Assembly (NCBI GenBank): GCA_040881785.1 | Contig: JBBECO010000061.1 | Coordinates: 1-6,289, forward strand | Source: JACDCA01 sp040881785 | Lineage (GTDB): Bacteria; Acidobacteriota; Vicinamibacteria; Vicinamibacterales; 2-12-FULL-66-21 | Length of the DNA: 6,289 bases | Reading direction: 5' to 3' | Shown here: positions 1-6,289 of the stretch, piece after piece | How the letters are laid out: each line of letters starts with the position of its first letter | How positions within the stretch are numbered: position 1 is the first letter of the stretch | Notes under the pieces: generated by a model | What the model was told of the DNA's origin: nothing | Databases searched by the model: none | What the model saw: the letters and a program-made list of their open reading frames with translations, nothing else | Program-made: the position numbers and the translations under genes

Positions 1-414
1 GCGCGCCTCGACGGTATCGCGTCCGACGATGGCGTCCTCGGCCCAGTCGGCCCCTTTGACCAGGATGTCGGGCTGGATCGCCCGGATGATCTCGGCCGGC
101 GTGTCTTCGCCGAAGATCACCACCGCGTCCACGCACTCGAGCGCGGCGAGAATCTCGGCGCGCTCCTGCTCGTCGTTGATCGGGCGCTGGGGTCCCTTGT
201 TGCGGCGCACCGAGGCGTCGGCGTTGAGTCCGACGATGAGGGCGTCGCCGAGGGCGCGGGCCTGCTGGAGATAGCGCAGGTGGCCCGGGTGCAGGATGTC
301 GAAGACGCCGTTGGTGAAGACCACCCGGCGACCGGCGGCGCGGAGCGACCCGGCGTACGCCGCGCCCTCCGCCAGGGACTTGACGCGCGACGTGGCGGTC
401 GCCTCGCGCGTCAT
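1..414 (-). CDS. rfaE2: D-glycero-beta-D-manno-heptose 1-phosphate adenylyltransferase (RfaE2/HldE C-terminal domain type), partial, 3' end beyond the window
   Basis: This gene is read from 414 down to the left edge, giving 138 residues with no stop; about 20 more would be expected for a stand-alone enzyme of this family. It should transfer AMP from ATP to heptose-1-phosphate, forming ADP-heptose for the LPS inner core in the cytoplasm. The nucleotidyltransferase fold is visible: FTNGVFD at residues 33-39, the nucleotide-binding HPGH at 42-45, the NADASVRRNKG stretch at 64-74, and KGADW at 120-124 followed by the family-typical IVGRD. Only about 30 residues precede the catalytic core, so there is no fused sugar-kinase domain as in E. 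coli HldE. The start is the ATG that overlaps the upstream stop codon (ATGA, 4 bp), implying translational coupling. A glycerol-3-phosphate cytidylyltransferase is the main alternative, but the KGADW and IVGRD region favours RfaE2. Confidence 0.9.
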   Translation of the reverse strand, partial: MTREATATSRVKSLAEGAAYAGSLRAAGRRVVFTNGVFDILHPGHLRYLQQARALGDALIVGLNADASVRRNKGPQRPINDEQERAEILAALECVDAVVIFGEDTPAEIIRAIQPDILVKGADWAEDAIVGRDTVEAR

Positions 415-1784
415 CGTTCAGTGGGCTCGCCGGGCTCGGCGTCGTCGGTCTTCACGAACTGGACGGTCGGCGAGAAGCTCCACGCGTGCGCCGGACGATA
501 GATGCCGACGTCTTTCGTCCGCGACTTCACGCGGAACGTGTAGAGCAGCCGGTGGTAGTCGTACGGGTAGCCGTCCAGCTTGTGGACGGCGACGTCCAGC
601 TTGTAGGTGCCCTCGACGAGGTCCAGCCGCTCGATCGAGAACGTCACGTCGCCGTTCCCCAGCACCCGAACCGACTTGAAGGCCTCGAGGCTGGTGTTCG
701 TGCCGTAGCAGCACACCCCTTCGGCATTGAAGAGGCCGATGCCGATGACGAAGTCGTCCATCTCGACCGGCGCGCGCAGCTTCACGCGGACGGCGAACGG
801 CTGGCCCGTGTGAAAGACGTGACCCGCGATGCCGTCGGCCCCGAGCAGCTCCACGGCGGTGATTTCGATTTCGCGCGAGCCCCAGCGTCCTTCCGTGGCG
901 CGGAACATGTCAGCCGGGGCTTCAGCCGTCTCAATTGGATGGTCGGGCAGCACGGCGCTGGACGGCTCGTCCGGAGAGACGCTGATCGTCGCGTCCCTGG
1001 CTTTCGCATCCCCGGCTGCGAGCTGCTGTTCTTCCGACCGTTCGACGTCGGTGACGTAGGCGCCGACCACGCGCTTGGGATCTCCCTGGACCTTCATGCG
1101 CCCGGCATCCATCCACAGCGCCTCGTCGCAGAACTTTTCGACCAGGCCGAGCGAATGGGTCACGAGCAGGATGGTCTTGCCGCGCCGCTTGAACTCGGAG
1201 AACTTGTCGAGGCACTTATGCGTGAACCCTTCGTCGCCGACCGCCAGCACTTCGTCCACGAGCAGCACGTCGGGGTCCACATGGATCGCCACGGCGAACC
1301 CGAGACGCATGTACATCCCCGACGAGTAGTTCTTGACCGGCGCGTCGATGAACTCCTCCAGCTCGGCGAACTCGACGATCTCGTCGAAGCGCCGCGTGAT
1401 CTCGCGCTTGGTGAGCCCGAGCATGATGCCGTTGATGAAGACGTTCTCGCGGCCCGAGATCTCGGGATGAAAGCCGGCGCCGAGCTCGATCAGCGCGGAA
1501 ACCCGTCCGTCGACTTTCACGGTGCCGGTGGTGGGTTTCGCGATGCCGGCGACGAGCTTCAGCAAGGTGCTCTTGCCGGAGCCGTTACGGCCGATGACGC
1601 CGAGCGTCTGCCCCTTCAGCACGTTGAACGTGACGTTCTTCACGGCCGCGAACGTCTCCGTGGGGTTCAGATCGCGGACGAGGCTGCGTGACAGCAGCGC
1701 GCTCTTCAGCGTCGCGAACTGCCGCCGATGCCCGTACCGCTGGTAGATCTTCGAGGCGTTGACGATTTCGATGGCGTTCGTCAT
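411..1784 (-). CDS. wzt: O-polysaccharide (O-antigen) ABC exporter, ATP-binding subunit with C-terminal glycan-binding domain (Wzt-like)
   Basis: This 457-residue protein is the ATPase half of a polysaccharide exporter and would act on the cytoplasmic face of the inner membrane with the permease encoded just upstream. The nucleotide-binding domain covers about residues 1-240: Walker A GRNGSGKS at 65-72, the GAGFHPEISGREN stretch typical of Wzt/TagH at 102-114, ABC signature YSSGM at 153-157, Walker B VLLVDE at 173-178 and the switch histidine H210. A charged, proline-rich linker (about 243-295) leads to a beta-rich domain (about 297-440, with VIGIGLFNAEG and YGTNT) that matches the Wzt C-terminal carbohydrate-binding domain. 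In characterised systems that domain recognises the modified end of the finished glycan. The extra domain separates it from plain TagH/KpsT ATPases. It starts 6 bp after the permease stop behind a strong ribosome binding site. The actual substrate cannot be read from sequence. Confidence 0.93.
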   Translation of the reverse strand: MTNAIEIVNASKIYQRYGHRRQFATLKSALLSRSLVRDLNPTETFAAVKNVTFNVLKGQTLGVIGRNGSGKSTLLKLVAGIAKPTTGTVKVDGRVSALIELGAGFHPEISGRENVFINGIMLGLTKREITRRFDEIVEFAELEEFIDAPVKNYSSGMYMRLGFAVAIHVDPDVLLVDEVLAVGDEGFTHKCLDKFSEFKRRGKTILLVTHSLGLVEKFCDEALWMDAGRMKVQGDPKRVVGAYVTDVERSEEQQLAAGDAKARDATISVSPDEPSSAVLPDHPIETAEAPADMFRATEGRWGSREIEITAVELLGADGIAGHVFHTGQPFAVRVKLRAPVEMDDFVIGIGLFNAEGVCCYGTNTSLEAFKSVRVLGNGDVTFSIERLDLVEGTYKLDVAVHKLDGYPYDYHRLLYTFRVKSRTKDVGIYRPAHAWSFSPTVQFVKTDDAEPGEPTER

Positions 1785-1790
1785 GGCCGC

Positions 1791-2582
1791 CTACACCTCC
1801 TCCGCAAAGGTGTCGCGCAGGCGATCGAAGATGAAGTATGCAAAGAGAAAGAACGCCACCGAGAAGATACCCAGCGCGAGCAGCCAGCGCCAGTGACCGA
1901 AGGGGCCATCGAAAAACAGCACTTCCTGGTACGAAATCGCCAGGTGCGTGAACGGATTCACGTTCAGGAACCACTTCCCGAAATCCGGAGCCATCTGCCA
2001 GGGATAGATGATCGGCGTGGCGAAGAACCACAGCGTCAGCAGATTTGCCAGCAGGTCACGGATGTCGCGGAAGTGCACCGTGAGCGCGGACAGAATCAGG
2101 GCAAACCCGAGCGTCAGGACGAGCTGTACGGCGACGATCACCGGAAACCACAGGAGCTCGATCGGCGAGAGCGGCGCCTGAAAGTAAATGAGGAAAATAA
2201 CGAGAATCGGCAGTCCGAAAAAGAAGTGGACCATGTTGGCCAGCACGGTCACGATCGGCAGGACCTCCGCCGGGAACAGCACTTTCTTGATCAGGTTGCC
2301 GCCCGAGATCAGCACGCCGGCCGACTCGTTCAAGGACGAGGAGAACCAGGTCCAGGGCAGGATGCCGCAGAACAGGAACAAGGCATACGGATCCGTACCT
2401 TCGGCACGCGCCTCCATGATGTACGCGAAGACGAACGTGTAGATCAGCAGGAGCATCAGCGGGTTGATGAACGACCAGAAGAAGCCGAGCACCGACCCGC
2501 GGTAGCGGGCCTTCAACTCACGGGCGACGAGGCTCTGAATGAGGCCGCGGTAGCGGAAGAGCGTCGCGAGATTACGGAGCAT
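1791..2582 (-). CDS. wzm: Polysaccharide ABC exporter, ABC-2 type permease subunit (Wzm/TagG-like)
   Basis: This 263-residue integral membrane protein should form the channel half of a glycan exporter with the ATPase encoded 6 bp downstream. It has an amphipathic N-terminus (LVARELKARYRGSVLGFFWSF, about residues 18-38), in which the RELKARYRGS.LG pattern is typical of the Wzm/TagG/KpsM group. About six hydrophobic spans follow, near 32-55, 66-86, 108-133, 142-168, 178-195 and 232-252. A conserved FRDIRDL cytoplasmic segment lies near 171-177 and a TPIIYP motif near 189-194. The reading frame is open further upstream to an ATG at 2663, but I chose the ATG at 2582. The longer version would add 27 polar residues unlike the family and overlap the phosphatase by 92 bp. 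With the chosen start the overlap is 11 bp. Only a weak AGG precedes the start, so translation is probably coupled to the phosphatase. It could equally be named rfbA or tagG. Confidence 0.9.
   Translation of the reverse strand: MLRNLATLFRYRGLIQSLVARELKARYRGSVLGFFWSFINPLMLLLIYTFVFAYIMEARAEGTDPYALFLFCGILPWTWFSSSLNESAGVLISGGNLIKKVLFPAEVLPIVTVLANMVHFFFGLPILVIFLIYFQAPLSPIELLWFPVIVAVQLVLTLGFALILSALTVHFRDIRDLLANLLTLWFFATPIIYPWQMAPDFGKWFLNVNPFTHLAISYQEVLFFDGPFGHWRWLLALGIFSVAFFLFAYFIFDRLRDTFAEEV
1795..1801 (-). promoter_or_regulatory. Shine-Dalgarno site for the Wzt-like ATPase gene
   Basis: The minus strand reads AGGAGGT here, a perfect anti-16S match, 10 bases upstream of the ATPase ATG. It lies inside the last codons of the permease gene (Glu-Glu-Val-stop), so the permease C-terminus doubles as the ribosome binding site of the next gene. 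It supports the ATG at 1784 as the start. It is the only near-consensus site I see in front of any gene in the window. Confidence 0.85.
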
Positions 2583-3357
2583 CGACCTGGAGGACCATCG
2601 CGGTGATGTTGTCCGGTCCGCCGGCGGCGTTGGCCGCGTCAACCAGGCGTCCACAGATCTCATCGAGCGAGGCCGCCCCGTCGCCGAGTATCTCCGCCAG
2701 CAGATCGTCGGCCACCACGCCGAACAGGCCGTCCGAGCAGAGCAGATACCGCTCGCCCGGCGCCGGGTGGAATTCCACGACGTCGATCTCGGGATCGTCG
2801 TCGCCGCCGGAGAGCGCGCGCGTGACGACGTTGCGCCAGGGATGCTGGCGGGCCGCGGCGGGCGTCAGCGCACCGGCCCGGACCTGTTCCTCGACCCAGG
2901 AGTGGTCGTGGGTCAACTGCGTCAGCCCCTCCGGACGCAGCACGTAGACCCGGCTGTCGCCGATGTGCGCCACGCACGAGTGCCTGGGACCGTGCAGGAT
3001 CGCGGACGCGGTCGTCGCCATGCCGCGCAGGTCCTGCGAGCTGGCGATGGCGTGGGCGAGCTTGCGGTTGGCGAGGCGGAACGCGGCCTTGAGCCGGTTG
3101 GCCTCGAGACTCAGCTCGGGCTCGAAGGGGAAGGGCCAGGTGCGGTTGCTGTCGGCGCCGGCGGTCTCTTCGATGAACGCGGCCACCGATTCGACGACCA
3201 CGCGCGAGGCGACTTCGCCGGCCGCATGCCCGCCCATCCCGTCGGCCACGAGGAACAGACCGATATCCGGCCGCGCGGTGTGGCTGTCTTCGTTGCTGCT
3301 GCGCCGGAGTCCGGCGTCAGTGCGAACGGCCCAGGAGAGCGGGAGCGCCGGCGTCAT
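2572..3357 (-). CDS. PP2C-family (PPM) Ser/Thr protein phosphatase, soluble, single domain
   Basis: This 261-residue protein is a stand-alone PP2C-type phosphatase that would remove phosphate from Ser/Thr residues using a two-metal centre. The family motifs occur in order: SNED at 21-24, VADGMGGHAAGE at 37-48 (metal ligand D39), GMATT at 112-116, HIGDSR at 131-136, LTHDHSWVEE at 148-157, LLCSDGL at 205-211 (D209) and GGPDN at 246-250 (D249). All expected metal-ligand aspartates are present, so it should be active. No membrane span or sensor domain is visible, so it is probably cytoplasmic, like the Stp/PrpC group. The ATG at 3357 is chosen because the protein then begins just before the conserved DAGLRRSSNEDS region; the frame stays open upstream to 3666, but that part lies within atpC. 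It follows atpC by 8 bp and overlaps the permease by 11 bp. No partner kinase is encoded in the window, and its targets are unknown. Confidence 0.93.
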   Translation of the reverse strand: MTPALPLSWAVRTDAGLRRSSNEDSHTARPDIGLFLVADGMGGHAAGEVASRVVVESVAAFIEETAGADSNRTWPFPFEPELSLEANRLKAAFRLANRKLAHAIASSQDLRGMATTASAILHGPRHSCVAHIGDSRVYVLRPEGLTQLTHDHSWVEEQVRAGALTPAAARQHPWRNVVTRALSGGDDDPEIDVVEFHPAPGERYLLCSDGLFGVVADDLLAEILGDGAASLDEICGRLVDAANAAGGPDNITAMVLQVDAP

Positions 3358-3365
3358 GCGAAGGG

Positions 3366-3824
3366 TCAGGCCCTCGTGTCTCTCATGCGTTTCAATTCCC
3401 CGACGCGCATCCCGGGAATCCGCGAGGATACCTGGATCCTGATGATCGACTTGTGAAGCGCCAGGCGCGCGCGCTCGTAGTCGATGTCGGCCTTCGGCTG
3501 CGCGAGGCGCTGCTGGGCGCGCTGTTTCGCGGATTCGGCCCGCGACACGTCGATGTCTTCGGCGCGCTCGGCCAGCGTCGCCAGCAGCGTGACCCGGTCG
3601 GGCAGCACCTCGGCGAACCCGCCCGCAATCGCGAGAAACGTCTTCTCCTGCCCCGTGCGATACCACATCTCGCCGACCGCCAGTGTGGCGAGCAGCGGCG
3701 TGTGCCCCGGCAGCACGCCGAAGTATCCCTCGGATCCGGGGATCTGCACTTCGTCCACCTGCTCGTGCACGATCAGGCGGTCCGGCGTCACGATCTGAAG
3801 ATCGATCTGTGTAGGAAGAGCCAT
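3366..3824 (-). CDS. atpC: F1Fo ATP synthase subunit epsilon
   Basis: This 152-residue protein is the central-stalk subunit that sits with gamma on the c-ring and can inhibit ATP hydrolysis through its C-terminal helices. The N-terminal beta-sandwich occupies about residues 1-88 and carries the family signature GYFGVLPGHTPLL at 33-45 and AIAGGFAEVLPDRVTLLA at 65-82. An alanine- and arginine-rich helical region follows at about 93-131. The final stretch of about 18 residues (from about 135, RIPGMRVGELKRMRDTRA) is longer than usual for the family, whose members are mostly around 130-140 residues, and it is not obviously conserved. It could be a real extension or the product of an indel shifting the stop. 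No Shine-Dalgarno sequence is visible upstream of the ATG at 3824, which begins with the typical epsilon N-terminus. It lies 88 bp downstream of atpD, across a repeat-filled gap. Confidence 0.95.
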   Translation of the reverse strand: MALPTQIDLQIVTPDRLIVHEQVDEVQIPGSEGYFGVLPGHTPLLATLAVGEMWYRTGQEKTFLAIAGGFAEVLPDRVTLLATLAERAEDIDVSRAESAKQRAQQRLAQPKADIDYERARLALHKSIIRIQVSSRIPGMRVGELKRMRDTRA

Positions 3825-3844
3825 CTAGTCAATCATTTTCAACA

Positions 3845-3910
3845 GCACATCGCACTGGCACTGGCACTGGTGCACTGCGCACTGCGCACCGCGCACTGGC
3901 ACTCAGCACC
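3845..3910. repeat. Irregular GCACTG short tandem repeat between atpD and atpC
   Basis: Almost the whole atpD-atpC gap consists of GCACTG units. Exact plus-strand copies begin at 3852, 3858, 3864, 3872, 3879 and 3893. Variants GCACCG (3886), GCACTC (3899) and GCACC (3906) are mixed in, and some copies are separated by a single spacer base. In the transcript (minus strand) the section 3869-3890 can fold into a 7-bp stem with one G-U pair and an 8-nt loop. It lacks a following U run, so it is not a classical terminator. The units look like a slippage-prone microsatellite; any role in setting epsilon expression is speculative. Confidence 0.85.
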
Positions 3911-3912
3911 CC

Positions 3913-5370
<1,458 letters not shown>

Positions 5371-5376
5371 AATGTT

Positions 5377-6252
5377 TTACAGGGCTTGCGCGCCCGAGAC
5401 GACTTCGATGATTTCGCGTGTGATCGCGGCCTGCCGAACTTTATTCATGTACAGCGTCAGGCTCTCGATCATCTCGCCCGAGTTTCTCGTCGCCGCGTCC
5501 ATGGCCGTCATCTGCGCGGCGTAGAAGGCGGCGTTCGATTCGAGCAGCGCGCGGAAGACCTGCACCTCGACGTGCGTCGGGATCAGCGTCGTCATCAGCT
5601 CCTCGGGCGCCGGCTCGTAGAGATAGTCGATCGTCGGGGCGGTGCCCTCCGCCGCCTGGATCTCGAGCCGCGGGATCGGCAGCAGCCGTTCGATCACGAC
5701 ACGCTGCACCATCACCGACTTGAACTCGTTGTAGATCAGGTAGACGCCGTCCACCTCGTGGTTGAGGAAGGCCTCCATCCCCGCCTGCGCGATGGCCTTC
5801 GCGTGCTCGTAGCTCACCTTCGCGAACAGGTTGATCTGCTCGTAGCGGACTTCGAACCCGCGGCGGGCAAAGAAGTCGCGCCCCCGGCGTCCGACGAGCC
5901 CCAGCGCCACCTCGCGGCCGGGATCCTCGGTGATGAACTGCCCGGACGACTTGATGACGTTGGTGTTGAAACTGCCGCACAGCCCGCGGTCCGCGGTGAC
6001 GACGAACAGCAGCACGCGCCCGCCCGCCTTCGGCGGCGTCCGCTCGTCGAGCAGCGGGTGCAACGTCGGATCCACGCGCGAGGCGAGGCTGTTGAGCACG
6101 CGCAGCATCTGCGAGGCGAACGGCCGCGCCTGCTGCGTGCGCTCCTGCGCCCGCCGCAGCTTCGAGGCCGCGACCATCTTCATGGCCTTGGTGATCTGCT
6201 GCGTCGACTTGACCGCGCGGATTCTCCGACGAATATCAAGTAGTGAGGGCAT
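5377..6252 (-). CDS. atpG: F1Fo ATP synthase subunit gamma
   Basis: This 291-residue protein is the rotating central shaft of F1, linking the c-ring to the catalytic beta subunits. The N-terminal helix starts with the typical MPSLLDIRRRIRAVKSTQQI, followed by TKAMKMVAASKLRRA (residues 21-35). The middle alpha/beta domain carries TADRGLCGSFNTN at 86-98. The C-terminal helix contains AAFYAAQMTAMDAATRNS at 241-258 and NKVRQAAITREIIEVVSGA at 270-288. These two terminal helices form the coiled coil that penetrates the alpha3beta3 ring. Length is normal and the gene is complete. The ATG at 6252 is the only start that gives the conserved N-terminus. The sequence immediately upstream is a heptamer repeat whose AGGG elements may act as a weak ribosome binding site. 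It is the first gene of the atpG-atpD-atpC run; atpA would be expected just beyond the right edge. Confidence 0.98.
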   Translation of the reverse strand: MPSLLDIRRRIRAVKSTQQITKAMKMVAASKLRRAQERTQQARPFASQMLRVLNSLASRVDPTLHPLLDERTPPKAGGRVLLFVVTADRGLCGSFNTNVIKSSGQFITEDPGREVALGLVGRRGRDFFARRGFEVRYEQINLFAKVSYEHAKAIAQAGMEAFLNHEVDGVYLIYNEFKSVMVQRVVIERLLPIPRLEIQAAEGTAPTIDYLYEPAPEELMTTLIPTHVEVQVFRALLESNAAFYAAQMTAMDAATRNSGEMIESLTLYMNKVRQAAITREIIEVVSGAQAL

Positions 6253-6254
6253 CG

Positions 6255-6289
6255 AATCGCTAATCCCTAATCGCTAATCCCTAATCGCT
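6255..6289. repeat. Heptamer tandem repeat (AATCGCT/AATCCCT alternating) upstream of atpG
   Basis: Five consecutive 7-bp units fill the last 35 bases, alternating AATCGCT and AATCCCT, and the array is cut by the window edge, so its true length is unknown. It can also be viewed as a 14-bp unit repeated two and a half times. In the transcript it reads as alternating AGCGATT and AGGGATT, ending two bases before the atpG start codon, so it occupies the place of the ribosome binding site. The nearest AGGG is 12 bases from the ATG, further than ideal. Nothing in the visible part looks like a promoter. Confidence 0.92.

Noticed and set aside
486..1691. A 401-codon open frame on the plus strand, antisense to the Wzt-like gene.
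   Set aside because: It mirrors a gene with clear ABC ATPase motifs, and its low-complexity Arg/Val/Asp-rich product is typical of a GC-driven shadow frame.
1728..2606. A 292-codon plus-strand frame, very rich in Glu, Gln and Arg, across the permease gene.
   Set aside because: The charged composition is the direct antisense image of hydrophobic membrane-span codons; the permease on the other strand has family motifs and good start context.
2583..2663. A longer permease start at 2663, adding 27 residues.
   Set aside because: The extra segment is polar and Pro/Arg/Ser-rich, unlike family N-termini, and would overlap the phosphatase by 92 bp; the methionine at 2582 begins the conserved part.
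3869..3890. The stem-loop between atpD and atpC as an intrinsic terminator.
   Set aside because: The stem is only 7 bp with a G-U pair and no U run follows it on the minus strand; atpC lies downstream and is normally co-transcribed with atpD.
6255..6289. The heptamer array as a telomere-like or CRISPR repeat.
   Set aside because: AGGGATT resembles telomeric TTAGGG only by chance, the units alternate with AGCGATT, and there are no spacers as in CRISPR; it is a simple tandem repeat.

Overview
The window is a GC-rich bacterial chromosome segment with every recognised gene on the minus strand, so it is transcribed from right to left. It contains no RNA gene, CRISPR array, insertion sequence or phage gene that I can support. 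The organism makes LPS-type surface glycans, as shown by a heptose-phosphate adenylyltransferase and an O-polysaccharide-type ABC exporter, so it is probably Gram-negative. The GC content, the gene mix and the short tandem repeats between genes would fit an Acidobacteriota (Vicinamibacteria-like) genome. That placement is inference at low confidence; no marker here fixes the phylum.

Right part (about 3366-6289): the distal end of an F1Fo ATP synthase operon, in the order atpG (gamma), atpD (beta), atpC (epsilon). The upstream subunits, presumably atpA and others, lie outside the window. Two short-period repeats flank these genes. One is a five-copy heptamer array directly upstream of atpG (6255-6289). 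The other is an irregular GCACTG-type array filling most of the 88-bp gap between atpD and atpC.

Middle (2572-3357): a single-domain, soluble PP2C-family Ser/Thr protein phosphatase with its metal-binding aspartates intact. It starts 8 bp after atpC and overlaps the next gene by 11 bp.

Left part (1-2582): a two-component polysaccharide exporter, followed by an adenylyltransferase for ADP-heptose synthesis. The exporter is a Wzm/TagG-like ABC-2 permease plus a Wzt-like ATPase with a C-terminal glycan-binding domain. The adenylyltransferase overlaps the ATPase gene by 4 bp (ATGA) and runs off the left edge. Together these form a compact surface-glycan module: the transferase would supply ADP-heptose for the LPS core, and the ABC pair would flip a finished glycan across the inner membrane.

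The seven genes are packed tightly enough that one transcript running from energy metabolism into envelope-glycan genes is possible. I see no convincing terminator or promoter between atpC and the phosphatase. I found no clear sign of a previously undescribed system. The points most worth a second look are the two intergenic repeat arrays, the phosphatase coupled to the exporter, and the extended C-terminus of the epsilon subunit.
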